A DNA stretch of 48,167 bases from the NCBI GenBank assembly GCA_018969785.1, contig JAGWXR010000002.1, positions 1 to 48,167 of the forward strand. The letters are read 5' to 3'. A program made the translations under genes and the position numbers. Numbering within the stretch: the first letter of the stretch is position 1; every line of letters begins with the position of its first letter. Under the pieces are notes generated by a model. It made no database searches. It saw only the letters and a program-made list of their open reading frames with translations, and was not told the origin of the DNA. Positions 1-6,870 of this stretch are shown here, piece after piece. This stretch comes from Alphaproteobacteria bacterium (GTDB lineage Bacteria > Pseudomonadota > Alphaproteobacteria > Micropepsales > Micropepsaceae).

Positions 1-422
1 TTGGCGCTGGGTGCTGCAAGGGGGCCTCCAAATGCCTCGAGCAAGGCCTGCGCGACGCCATGTGCCGGGCAACGCAGGGCGATCGTCTCGAGGCCGGCCG
101 TTGCAAGCCAGGATATGCCACAGTCGCTGCGTCTGGGCATCACGAGCGTCAACGGACCTGGCCAGAACCGAGCCGCCAGCCTTTTTGCGACATCGCTCAT
201 GTCGGCCAGTCGGGTGGCTGCCGCCAGGCCTGGTACATGCACGATCAACGGGTTGAACTGTGGGCGGCCCTTGGCGCTGAAGATGGCAGCGACGGCGCTG
301 TCGCTTGTCGCATCGGCACCGAGACCATAGACCGTTTCGGTCGGGAAGGCGACGAGACGTCCTTCGCGCAACAGGCGCGCGGCCTCGCGCAGGTTCTCTG
401 CCGTCGGCGCGCAAATGGCCAT
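1..422 (-). CDS. tsaC: L-threonylcarbamoyladenylate synthase (Sua5/YrdC family), 5' part only
   Basis: Makes threonylcarbamoyl-AMP from threonine, bicarbonate and ATP, the first step of the t6A37 modification of ANN-decoding tRNAs. Reading the minus strand from the ATG at 422 gives MAICAPTAENLREAARLLRE, then the family's PTETVYGLGADA nucleotide-site motif, AKGRP, NPLIVHV, FWPGPLTLV and finally APSAN, where the window ends. About 140 residues are visible and there is no stop, so the gene continues beyond base 1. Whether it is the short TsaC form or the longer Sua5 form with a C-terminal domain cannot be seen. The start lies 13 bases after the stop of the upstream yceI-like gene, which suggests it is the last visible gene of that operon. 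Confidence 0.93.
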   Translation of the reverse strand, partial: MAICAPTAENLREAARLLREGRLVAFPTETVYGLGADATSDSAVAAIFSAKGRPQFNPLIVHVPGLAAATRLADMSDVAKRLAARFWPGPLTLVMPRRSDCGISWLATAGLETIALRCPAHGVAQALLEAFGGPLAAPSA

Positions 423-435
423 GGGTTTCGACCTG

Positions 436-1005
436 CTAGTTCTTCCGCGTCGCGGTGACGTCGAAGAGCACCTTGACCTCGAGGGCTACGGGTGTGCCGG
501 TTGCGAAGTCCGGTCCTTCACCAATCCTGTAGTCGAGGCGGCGGATGGTGCCCGTGCCGCGTACCACGGCCTTCTTGCCGCGTATGTCGATCGAGAAGGG
601 CAGCCTGATGTCCTTCGTGATGCCCTTGATGGTCAGCTTTCCTTCGCAGATGAAGCGACCCGGTCCGTCGGCAACGAAGCGCGTGCTCTGGAATGTCGCC
701 TGGGGAAAGCCCAGTACGTTGAACCAGGCCGGCTTGGGCAGCATGGCGTCGCGCGTGGCGTCACCCGTCTTGATGCCCGTCGTGTCCACGGTGATCTTGA
801 CCGATGACGAGGCAAGGTCTGCCGGGTCGAAGCGTATCACCGAGCCGAAGCCCGGGAAGCGTCCGTCAACGACCTGACCGTTGACGGTGACCTTGAAGGC
901 AAGCCGGCTCCTGGCAGCGTCGACGGTCCAGTCCGGGGCGGCTGTTGCGGGCAGCGCCAGCGCCAGGAGCAAAGCGGCGATGAACGAGCTGATGAACCTG
1001 GTCAT
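436..1005 (-). CDS. YceI-family periplasmic protein (second copy)
   Basis: YceI proteins are lipocalin-like beta-barrels that bind isoprenoid or other lipid ligands in the periplasm. This 189-residue protein starts with a clear signal peptide (MTRFISSFIAALLLALALPATAA) and continues with the family pattern: WTVDAARSRLAFKV, GRFPGFGSVIRFDP, the D-AMLPKPAWFNVLGFPQATF segment, KLTIKGITKDIRLPF, and RLDYRIGEG near the C-terminus. Its ATG overlaps the stop of the cytochrome b561 gene by four bases (ATGA), so the two are translationally coupled. It differs clearly from the YceI copy at 1589-2191, so this is not a recent duplication. The ligand is unknown. Confidence 0.92.
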   Translation of the reverse strand: MTRFISSFIAALLLALALPATAAPDWTVDAARSRLAFKVTVNGQVVDGRFPGFGSVIRFDPADLASSSVKITVDTTGIKTGDATRDAMLPKPAWFNVLGFPQATFQSTRFVADGPGRFICEGKLTIKGITKDIRLPFSIDIRGKKAVVRGTGTIRRLDYRIGEGPDFATGTPVALEVKVLFDVTATRKN

Positions 1006-1583
1006 GTGGCTTTGTTCCCCGAGCGGACAAATGGAAGCATGCGCTTCAGCACGTCGTCGCGGTTCCAGAAGTGGTGCTTCAGGGCGGCGCCGACGTGGAG
1101 CAATAGCAGAAGGATCGTGAGGTTTGCGAGGATCTCGTGCGCCTCTTCCGAGGCTTCATGGATGTCATGCATTTCCTCGCTGCCCGACAGGCCGGGAAGC
1201 GCTGGAACCTCGAAGAGGCCAAACCAGAGCGTCGGCACGCCGGAGGATGAGGTGGACGCCATGGCCCAGCCGGTCAGCGGGATGGCGATCATGAGAACGT
1301 AGAAGGCAAGGTGGGTGAAGCCCGCCGCGAAGCGTTCCCAGGGCTTCATGGTGACCGGCAGCGCCGGAGGCCGGTGCAGCAGGCGCCACAGGATCCTGAA
1401 GACGGCGAGCGCGAGGATCGTAAGCCCCGCGGACTTGTGCATCTGGTAGAGTTCGAACTTCAGCGGATCGCTGTTTGACAGGTCGCTCATCACCTTTCCA
1501 ACGACAATCAGCGATATGATCGCAAGCGCCATGATCCAGTGAAGGGCCATGGCGACGGTGTTGTAGCGCGCCGTGTCGGTCAT
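1002..1583 (-). CDS. Cytochrome b561 (four-helix diheme membrane protein)
   Basis: A 193-residue cytochrome b561 that passes electrons across or within the inner membrane, probably between the quinone pool and a periplasmic partner. Four hydrophobic helices carry the expected heme-ligand histidines: ALHWIM in helix 1, the QMHKSAG stretch at helix 2, THLAFYVLMIAIPLTGW in helix 3, and LHVGAALKHHF in helix 4. I chose the ATG at 1583, five bases after the upstream yceI stop, because the longer reading frame adds 24 charged residues that overlap that gene. The yceI-b561 pairing matches the yceJ-yceI arrangement of Escherichia coli, which supports a shared role. The natural electron partner is not shown by the sequence. 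Confidence 0.92.
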   Translation of the reverse strand: MTDTARYNTVAMALHWIMALAIISLIVVGKVMSDLSNSDPLKFELYQMHKSAGLTILALAVFRILWRLLHRPPALPVTMKPWERFAAGFTHLAFYVLMIAIPLTGWAMASTSSSGVPTLWFGLFEVPALPGLSGSEEMHDIHEASEEAHEILANLTILLLLLHVGAALKHHFWNRDDVLKRMLPFVRSGNKAT

Positions 1584-1588
1584 GTTTC

Positions 1589-2191
1589 CTATTTCTCCGC
1601 GATGAACTCGACTTCGAGTGTCAGCTTCACGTTGTCGCCGACGAAGGATCGCCACGACACTTCCGGGAAGCCGAAGTCATCGAGCGCGATCGTGGTTGTT
1701 CCCGAGAAGCCGATTGCGTAGGCGTTGGCAAACGGGTGCATGAGGCCGCCGTTGAAGGTGACCGCCATCTCGACGGGCTTGGAGACGCCGTGCAGTTCCA
1801 GCGTGCCGGCGACGATGCCGGTACGTTCGCCGGTGACGCGGATGCTTGTTGTCGTGAAGCGTGCCATCGGATGGCGGGCCGTCTCGAAGAACTGTGTCTT
1901 CAGCTTCTCGTCGAGTTCCTTCGACAGCGTGTCGATCGAAGTCACGTCGAGCTCGATGCGGGCGGAACTTTTCTCGGGCTGGGTGCCGTTGAAGTTCAGC
2001 GTCCCCGTAACCTTGCTGAAGCGGCCACAGTAGTCGCTGAGGCCCATATGCCGGATGCAGAACTGGGCCAGGGTGTGGCGCGGGTCCAGACGGTAGGTTC
2101 CCTTGGGTGCGGATTTCGGGTTCAGCGAGGTATCGGCCTGCGCTGCGGCCCAGGGTGACGCAGCGATCGCGAGTATCAGAAGCCAGCGCAT
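1589..2191 (-). CDS. YceI-family periplasmic protein (first gene of the operon)
   Basis: A 200-residue exported YceI protein, first gene of the yceI-b561-yceI-tsaC operon. The signal peptide is MRWLLILAIAASPWAAAQA. The mature part shows YRLDPRHTLAQFCIRHMGLS, GRFSKVTGTLNFNG, LKTQFFETARHPMARFTTT, GTLELHGVSKPVEMAVTFNGG and a C-terminal VGDNVKLTLEVEF strand, all typical of the lipid-binding YceI barrel. Two cysteines (in FCIRH and DYCGRF) lie about ten residues apart and could form a disulfide. The minus-strand leader contains AAGGAG seven bases before the ATG, a strong ribosome site. It is divergent from the acyl-CoA dehydrogenase, with about 70 bases between the starts. Confidence 0.93.
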   Translation of the reverse strand: MRWLLILAIAASPWAAAQADTSLNPKSAPKGTYRLDPRHTLAQFCIRHMGLSDYCGRFSKVTGTLNFNGTQPEKSSARIELDVTSIDTLSKELDEKLKTQFFETARHPMARFTTTSIRVTGERTGIVAGTLELHGVSKPVEMAVTFNGGLMHPFANAYAIGFSGTTTIALDDFGFPEVSWRSFVGDNVKLTLEVEFIAEK

Positions 2192-2263
2192 GAAAACTCC
2201 TTGATTGACTTGCCCGGCCTGTCGCAGTGTGCGGACGCATCGCGCAGGCCTCAGGTCCCATCA

Positions 2264-4066
2264 ATGACATATGCAGCCCCCGTTCGACAAATCCGATTTG
2301 CCCTTGATTCGATTGCCGGCATTGGCTCGCTCCATGGAAATGCTGCCTATGGGGACTTTGGCGAGGATGTGGTTTCGGCCATCCTTGAGGAGGCGGGCCG
2401 GTTTGCGAGCGAGGTGATCGGACCTCTCAATCGCAATGGCGACGTCGAAGGAGCGCGGCTCGAGAATGGGCGTGTCGTGCTGCCCACCGGTTTTGCCGAC
2501 GCCTATGGCCAGTTCGTCGCCAGCGGATGGGGCAGCGTCACGGGACCTGTTGCCTATGGCGGGCAGGGGTTGCCGCATGCGCTGGGCCTTGCCGTGCAGG
2601 AGATGTGGAATGGGGCCAGCATGGCGTTCGGCCTTTGCCCCCTGTTGAGCCAGGGAGCCATCGATGCGCTCGTGGCCCATGGCTCGGATGCGCAGCGGCA
2701 GATGTACCTGCCCAAGCTCGTGAGTGGCGAGTGGTCGGGCACGATGAACCTGACCGAACCGCAGGCCGGATCGGATGTAGGTGCCCTGAAGGCGCGGGCC
2801 GTCCGGCAGGCCGACGGCACCTACCGCATCACCGGCACCAAGATCTACATCACCTGGGGCGAGCACGACGCGGCGGCGAACATCGTGCACCTGGTGCTTG
2901 CGCGCCTGCCGGATGCACCGCCGGGCACGCGTGGCATCTCGCTTTTCCTTGTGCCGAAGTACCTGCCCGACGAGCAGGGACGGCCGGGACTGCGCAATGA
3001 CTTGCGGTGCGTGGGGCTTGAGCGCAAGCTCGGGATCCACGGCTCACCGACCTGCGTGATGGCGTTCGGCGACGGCGGCGGGGCGACCGGGTTCCTGATC
3101 GGTGCCGAGAACAAGGGCATGTCGGCCATGTTCACGATGATGAACTCGGCCCGGCTTGCGATCGGGATGCAGGGCGTCGGGGTTGCGGAGCGCAGCTTCC
3201 AGCAGTCGCTTGCCCATGCGCGTGAGCGCCGGCAGGGCAAGCCATTCGGCCTGCAGCATGAAGCGCGCGACATGGTGCCCATCATCTTCCATGCGGATGT
3301 GAGGCGCATGCTGCTGACGCAGAAGGCGATGATCGAGGCCGCGCGTGCCATCTGCCTTGCGAATGCGGTGGCCATCGACCTTGCCCGGCACGGCGAGAGC
3401 GCCGAGATACGCGCGGCGGCGAAGGCACGCGAGGAGCTGCTGATCCCGATCTCGAAGGCCTGGAGCACGGACATGGCTGTCGAGGTGACGTCACTGGGTG
3501 TCCAGGTCCATGGCGGCATGGGCTTCGTCGAAGACACGGGGGTGGCCCAGCATTTCCGCGATGCGCGCATCACGCCGATCTACGAGGGAACGAACGGCAT
3601 CCAGTCGATCGATCTCATCGGGCGCAAGCTGGCGCTCGATGGTGGCGGCGCGGTGCGGGCGTTCCTCGAGGACGTGTCGGCGACTGCGGCACAGTGTGCC
3701 ACGGGCGACCCGGTGCTTGCCTCCATCGGTTCCGAGCTTGCGAAGGTGCAGGGGGCTTGCGTCGACGCAACGGCCTGGCTGCAGGCGACGATGCGCTCGT
3801 CGCCCTATGAGGCGCTGCCCGGATCGCAACCCTACCTGCAGATGATGGGGCTTCTGGCGGGCGGCTTCTATCTGGCCCGGGGTGCCATCGGGGCGCGGCG
3901 CCTGATGGGCGAGGCGGGGCAGGATGCGGCATTCCTTTCGACCCGCATCGCCGTTGCCCAGTTCTTTGCCGAGCAATTGATGCCGCGGGCCGTGGGGCTG
4001 CTCGGACCCGTGATGCGGGGCGGCGGCGGTCCGTTCCAGCTGGGTGCTTCCGAGATCGGGCTATAG
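2264..4066 (+). CDS. Acyl-CoA dehydrogenase, long (DmdC/FadE-like) type
   Basis: An FAD enzyme that puts an alpha-beta double bond into an acyl-CoA and passes electrons to electron-transfer flavoprotein. The 600-residue product begins MTYAAPVRQIRFALD, the usual opening of the roughly 600-residue subgroup that includes methylmercaptopropionyl-CoA dehydrogenase; an upstream ATG at 2201 would add 21 unrelated residues. Visible signatures are WSGTMNLTEPQAGSDVGAL (flavin and substrate loop), GTKIYITWGEH, the long helical domain with VHGGMGFVEDTGVAQHFRDARI, and YEGTNGIQSIDLIGRKL, whose glutamate is the likely catalytic base. The extra C-terminal helical domain is present. The acyl substrate cannot be told. 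The reductase at 4125 follows on the same strand 58 bases later. Confidence 0.95.
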   Translation: MTYAAPVRQIRFALDSIAGIGSLHGNAAYGDFGEDVVSAILEEAGRFASEVIGPLNRNGDVEGARLENGRVVLPTGFADAYGQFVASGWGSVTGPVAYGGQGLPHALGLAVQEMWNGASMAFGLCPLLSQGAIDALVAHGSDAQRQMYLPKLVSGEWSGTMNLTEPQAGSDVGALKARAVRQADGTYRITGTKIYITWGEHDAAANIVHLVLARLPDAPPGTRGISLFLVPKYLPDEQGRPGLRNDLRCVGLERKLGIHGSPTCVMAFGDGGGATGFLIGAENKGMSAMFTMMNSARLAIGMQGVGVAERSFQQSLAHARERRQGKPFGLQHEARDMVPIIFHADVRRMLLTQKAMIEAARAICLANAVAIDLARHGESAEIRAAAKAREELLIPISKAWSTDMAVEVTSLGVQVHGGMGFVEDTGVAQHFRDARITPIYEGTNGIQSIDLIGRKLALDGGGAVRAFLEDVSATAAQCATGDPVLASIGSELAKVQGACVDATAWLQATMRSSPYEALPGSQPYLQMMGLLAGGFYLARGAIGARRLMGEAGQDAAFLSTRIAVAQFFAEQLMPRAVGLLGPVMRGGGGPFQLGASEIGL

Positions 4067-4124
4067 AGACTGTGCCCGGCCTGCCTGCTGCCGGGTTTGG
4101 TTCAATCAGGAGAGAGAGACGGTC

Positions 4125-4895
4125 ATGTCACTGACGGGAAGGATTGCGCTGGTCACAGGTGCCAGCCGCGGGATCGGGCGGGCGATTGCCCTTGGCCTTG
4201 CGGCGGATGGTGCAGACGTCGCCGTCAATTATCGGCGCGAGCAGGACGAGGCCGAGCGCACGGCGGCTGAAATCCGGGTCCTGGGGCGGCGGGCGATCGT
4301 GGTGCAGGCATCGGTCGATGATGTCGAGGCCTGCGGGCGCATGGTCGAAGCCGTGGGGTCGGCGCTGGGGCCGGTGTCGATCCTCGTCAACAATGCCGGG
4401 ATTGCAAGCCGGGGCATGACGGTTGCCGATACGGATCCTGCGGAAATGCAGCGCGTGATCGGCGTGCATGCGCTGGCGCCTTTCTACATGTCCAGGCTGG
4501 TCCTGCCGCAGATGAGGCAGCAGAAGCGGGGCGACATCATCATGATCTCGAGCGTGGCCACACTGGGGTTTGCGGCGCGGGGTGCGCCCTACAACATGGG
4601 AAAGGCCGCGCTTGAGGCGCTGGCATTCACGCTGGCCAAGGAAGAGCGGCCCCACAATATCCGCGTCAACGTTGTGGCGCCGCCGCTGACCGATACCGAC
4701 ATGGGGCAGCGCCTCGCCAGGTCGCGCGGCGTGCAGCAGATCCATGAGCTGGATGCGAATTCACCCTTCGGTCATGTCTGTGCGCCTGAAGACATCGCCA
4801 ATGTGGTCCGCTTCCTGGTTTCGGATCGCAACTCGTATGTGTCGGGTGAGAAGATCTCGGTCCATGGCGCTGCAGACCGTGCGGGATTTGCCTGA
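4125..4895 (+). CDS. Short-chain dehydrogenase/reductase (3-oxoacyl-ACP reductase-like)
   Basis: A 256-residue NAD(P)-dependent SDR. It has the glycine-rich nucleotide motif TGASRGIG at residues 11-18, NNAG in the fourth strand, ISSVAT carrying the catalytic serine, and APYNMGKAALEAL carrying the YxxxK pair. The arginine in NYRREQDE just after the second strand suggests NADP preference. The C-terminal GEKISVHGA resembles the VDGG end of FabG-like enzymes. The ATG at 4125 is preceded by AGGAGAGAG, and the 27 residues available further upstream do not look like protein. It lies 58 bases after the acyl-CoA dehydrogenase, so a joint role in acyl or polyhydroxyalkanoate metabolism is plausible but not shown. 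Confidence 0.92.
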   Translation: MSLTGRIALVTGASRGIGRAIALGLAADGADVAVNYRREQDEAERTAAEIRVLGRRAIVVQASVDDVEACGRMVEAVGSALGPVSILVNNAGIASRGMTVADTDPAEMQRVIGVHALAPFYMSRLVLPQMRQQKRGDIIMISSVATLGFAARGAPYNMGKAALEALAFTLAKEERPHNIRVNVVAPPLTDTDMGQRLARSRGVQQIHELDANSPFGHVCAPEDIANVVRFLVSDRNSYVSGEKISVHGAADRAGFA

Positions 4896-5101
4896 GGCTG
4901 CGGTGGCGATTCGCGCTGATTCGCGCGTTTTGATCCGCGCGGTGTCGCCGGCAGCACCGGCAACTGCAATTGTTCTGTGTGCTGACGATTGCACGGATGT
5001 CTTTATTTTCAACGGTTCCGTGACGGCGTGTCTTTCGTGCATCACCTGTCGTGACACGAGATGTTGCGTAGCATGCGCAAAGGCACCAATATGTAGCTAT
5101 C

Positions 5102-5143
5102 TGAAGGCGCGCGGTGCGCTTTCACCCGTAACGAAGGAGTTAC
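5102..5143 (+). promoter_or_regulatory. Paired leader hairpins before the histone-like peptide; second one presents the SD
   Basis: Two stem-loops sit directly before the 35-codon gene. The first pairs 5102-5110 with 5116-5124 (nine pairs, one G-U). The second pairs GTAAC at 5128-5132 with GTTAC at 5139-5143. Its six-base loop GAAGGA, together with the next G, forms the AAGGAG ribosome-binding sequence (5134-5139). The ribosome site is thus held in a hairpin loop five bases before the ATG at 5148. The pairing is read directly; a regulatory effect on translation is inference. Confidence 0.45.
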
Positions 5144-5147
5144 TGAC

Positions 5148-5255
5148 ATGCCAATGGTAGCGAAGAAGAAGGCGAAGAAGCCGGCAGCGAAGACCGCGAC
5201 GAAGGCTGCTGCGAAGCCGAAGGCCGCCGTCAAGAAGGCCGCGAAGAAGAAGTAA
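5148..5255 (+). CDS. 35-residue lysine/alanine-rich histone H1-like peptide
   Basis: A very short gene: MPMVAKKKAKKPAAKTATKA followed by AAKPKAAVKKAAKKK and a TAA stop. By count 14 of 35 residues are lysine and 12 are alanine, with two internal prolines. This is the composition of the C-terminal tail of eukaryotic histone H1 and of bacterial H1-like proteins such as chlamydial Hc1/Hc2 and BpH1. Such tails bind DNA or RNA without sequence specificity and compact the nucleoid. A good SD (AAGGAG at 5134-5139) lies eight bases before the ATG. No promoter is certain. It stands alone between the SDR and a structured intergenic region. Nucleoid or ribosome association is inference from composition only. 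Confidence 0.7.
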   Translation: MPMVAKKKAKKPAAKTATKAAAKPKAAVKKAAKKK

Positions 5256-5280
5256 TTCCCATGTGCAGCCCCATGCGGGC

Positions 5281-5400
5281 TGCATGATGGAGGCGGAACC
5301 GGGACCCTGTTGGGGTCTTTAGGGGCGCCCTCCAGGGTTCAACCGGGCGTGCAACTCCCTCTGGAGCGGGTTGCGCGCCCGGTTTGCGTTTGGGCGGGTG
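5281..5400 (+). ncRNA. Candidate small RNA or processed 3' UTR: two adjacent strong hairpins
   Basis: Downstream of the histone-like gene are two consecutive stem-loops. Hairpin A spans 5289-5333: GGAGGCG pairs with CGCCCTCC (one bulged C), and GACCC/GGGTC (5303-5307 with 5313-5317) closes an inner five-base loop. Hairpin B spans 5341-5384: a 17-pair arm (5341-5357 with 5368-5384, two G-U wobbles) with a ten-base loop containing CCTCTGG. Only a weak T stretch follows, so B could be a stabilising 3' end or a terminator for the histone-like mRNA. CU-rich unpaired segments could act as anti-SD sequences. No known RNA family was recognised. Strand is assumed from the neighbouring gene. Confidence 0.4.
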
Positions 5401-5686
5401 CCTGCCCTGCAATGGGACAGTCGCGGCCTGTCAAAGCGTCCAAAAAATTTGGCAGACGATGCCCTGTTAACACGTCCCCGAATCTTCCGTTAAGGCCTGG
5501 AAGGCGCCAATCTGGCTGGTTTTCGGATGTTTCGCGCGACTGCCTTAACCCGCATCATGATGTCCCCGATTAAGGAATATAAGCCTCTAAGTTTAACGTT
5601 GCATTCAGCCTAACCCCTCATGCTTGCGTGGCTGATCGAGCGGAATGAGAGACAATTCCGCCGGAGAATGTGGGGAGTGAAACGAC
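5385..5686. other. Non-coding stretch before the Sel1 gene
   Basis: I see no credible gene here. The composition is more AT-rich than its surroundings (for example around 5440-5620, with several TTAA words). A perfect seven-pair hairpin, GCGGAAT at 5640-5646 with ATTCCGC at 5655-5661, lies in the leader of the Sel1-repeat gene about 25 bases before its GTG. A promoter for that gene is likely in this region, but I could not assign clear -35 and -10 boxes. Confidence 0.4.
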
Positions 5687-5962
5687 GTGGCTTTGCTGGA
5701 CATCAACACGGTGGAAGATTTCGAGGGTGAGGCCAAGGCCGGCAAGCCGCAGGCCCTGTACCAGCTGGGGCTCTGCTACTCGACGGGGCAGGGCGTGGAG
5801 ATGGACCTCGTCCGTGCGCACAAGTATTTCAACCTTGCCGCCATGAAGGGCGTCTCGGAGGCGCGGCTGTGGCGCGCCGAGCTTGCGCAGCAGATGTCCT
5901 CGAACGACATCGCCGAGGCGCAGCGGCTGGCGCGGCTCTGGCTGCAGGAAACCGCGCACTAG
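5687..5962 (+). CDS. Small Sel1/TPR-like repeat protein
   Basis: A 91-residue soluble protein with about one and a half Sel1-like repeats. Residues 16-53 read AKAGKPQALYQLGLCYSTGQ, then GVEMDLVRAHKYFNLAAM, the classic AxxGxxxAxxxLGxxYxxGxGVxxDxxxAxxxxxxAA pattern. A helical tail follows. Sel1 repeats form alpha-solenoids that bind other proteins; no partner is evident and there is no signal peptide. It starts with GTG at 5687, preceded by GGGGAG (5672-5677). The product is close in length to other single-domain Sel1 proteins. A hairpin and T-run terminator follow 24 bases after the stop, so the gene is probably monocistronic. Confidence 0.85.
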   Translation: MALLDINTVEDFEGEAKAGKPQALYQLGLCYSTGQGVEMDLVRAHKYFNLAAMKGVSEARLWRAELAQQMSSNDIAEAQRLARLWLQETAH

Positions 5963-5985
5963 ACCTTACGGCACTCGAGGCCATC

Positions 5986-6023
5986 GGCGGGGGCCCGGGA
6001 TATCCCGGCTCCGCCATTTTTTT
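5986..6023 (+). terminator. Rho-independent terminator of the Sel1 gene
   Basis: GGCGG at 5986-5990 pairs with CCGCC at 6011-6015 around an inner CCGGGATATCCCGG palindrome, followed by A and seven T residues (6017-6023). The last two T residues also form the start of the TTGACA box of the next promoter. Confidence 0.75.
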
Positions 6024-6053
6024 GACAAACGCGGCGTCGGGATCGGCTATATT
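6022..6053 (+). promoter_or_regulatory. Sigma70-like promoter of the crotonase gene
   Basis: TTGACA at 6022-6027 matches the -35 consensus and TATATT at 6048-6053 the -10 box. The spacing is 20 bases, longer than the usual 16-18; shifting the -10 to GCTATA gives 18. A start site about seven bases downstream would be near 6060, only a few bases before the ATG at 6064, so the mRNA could be almost leaderless. No SD is visible before that ATG. Confidence 0.5.
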
Positions 6054-6063
6054 GCCCTCCACG

Positions 6064-6870
6064 ATGAGCGATGCTTCCTCCAGACGCGGGCGCGACACGG
6101 TCCTGACGGTCGAAAAGCAGGCCGGGATCGCAACGTTGTCCTTCAACAGGCCCGAGGCCTCCAATTCCATCAACGGCGACCTGCGCCGCGTCCTTGCCGG
6201 GGCGCTCGACGAGCTTGCGGGTGACAGGGGCTTGCGCGTCGTCGTGCTGACGAGCGCGGGCGACGAGCCCTTTTCGGTGGGCATGGACGTCGCCGAGCTT
6301 GCCACGATGATGCCGGCGGACATCGAGCAGGTCGGGCTGCAGCTGCGGGGGATTCACGAGCGGCTGACGGCGCTTCATGTGCCGGTGATCGCGGCCGTGA
6401 AGGGATCCTGCCTCGGCGCCGGGTTCGAACTGGCGCTGCATGCCGACATCAGGCTGGCCCGTTCGGATGCAAGGTTCGGCCTGCCGGGCATCAATGTGGG
6501 CCTGAGTTCGGGCGGTGGCGCGCTGGGCCGGCTGCAGCGTATCAGCGGGATCGGGTCGGCGGCCGCACTGGCGCTGACCGGTGGCGTTGTAACGGCCGAG
6601 CGGGCCTTCATGCTGGGCCTGGTGTCGAACGTGGCGACGACGCCTGACTTCTGGCCTGCCGTGCAGCAGCTCGCCTCCCATTTCGTGTCGCTGTCGCCGG
6701 TGGCCGTGTCGGAGACAAAGCGGCTGCTGCGGCTCGCCGCCGAGGGCCGGGTTCAGGATGCGGCGGATGCAAGCCCCAAGGCGCTTGCCCGGTGCTTTGC
6801 CGAGGGCGATGCCCAGAGCCGGCTCCAGATCCTGATCGGTGGCCGCGATCCCGAGGCCACGCTCCATTGA
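6064..6870 (+). CDS. Enoyl-CoA hydratase/isomerase (crotonase) family protein
   Basis: A 268-residue crotonase-fold protein acting on an acyl-CoA. The two oxyanion-hole segments are present: EPFSVGMDVAELATM (first) and VKGSCLGAGFELALHADIRLA (second, with the GAGFELA glutamate in the position of Glu144 of rat hydratase). The second hydratase glutamate (Glu164, in the usual FGxPEI) is replaced by glycine: FGLPGINVGL. A standard two-glutamate hydration is therefore doubtful, and isomerase, thioesterase or another crotonase chemistry is possible. The ATG at 6064 follows the promoter closely. The hydrolase-like gene after it starts inside its stop codon. The substrate is unknown. Confidence 0.85.
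   Translation: MSDASSRRGRDTVLTVEKQAGIATLSFNRPEASNSINGDLRRVLAGALDELAGDRGLRVVVLTSAGDEPFSVGMDVAELATMMPADIEQVGLQLRGIHERLTALHVPVIAAVKGSCLGAGFELALHADIRLARSDARFGLPGINVGLSSGGGALGRLQRISGIGSAAALALTGGVVTAERAFMLGLVSNVATTPDFWPAVQQLASHFVSLSPVAVSETKRLLRLAAEGRVQDAADASPKALARCFAEGDAQSRLQILIGGRDPEATLH

Noticed and set aside
5440-5640. Possible CtrA-type sites (TTAA-N7-TTAA) in the AT-richer gap
   Set aside because: Several TTAA words occur, but no pair has the required seven-base spacing.
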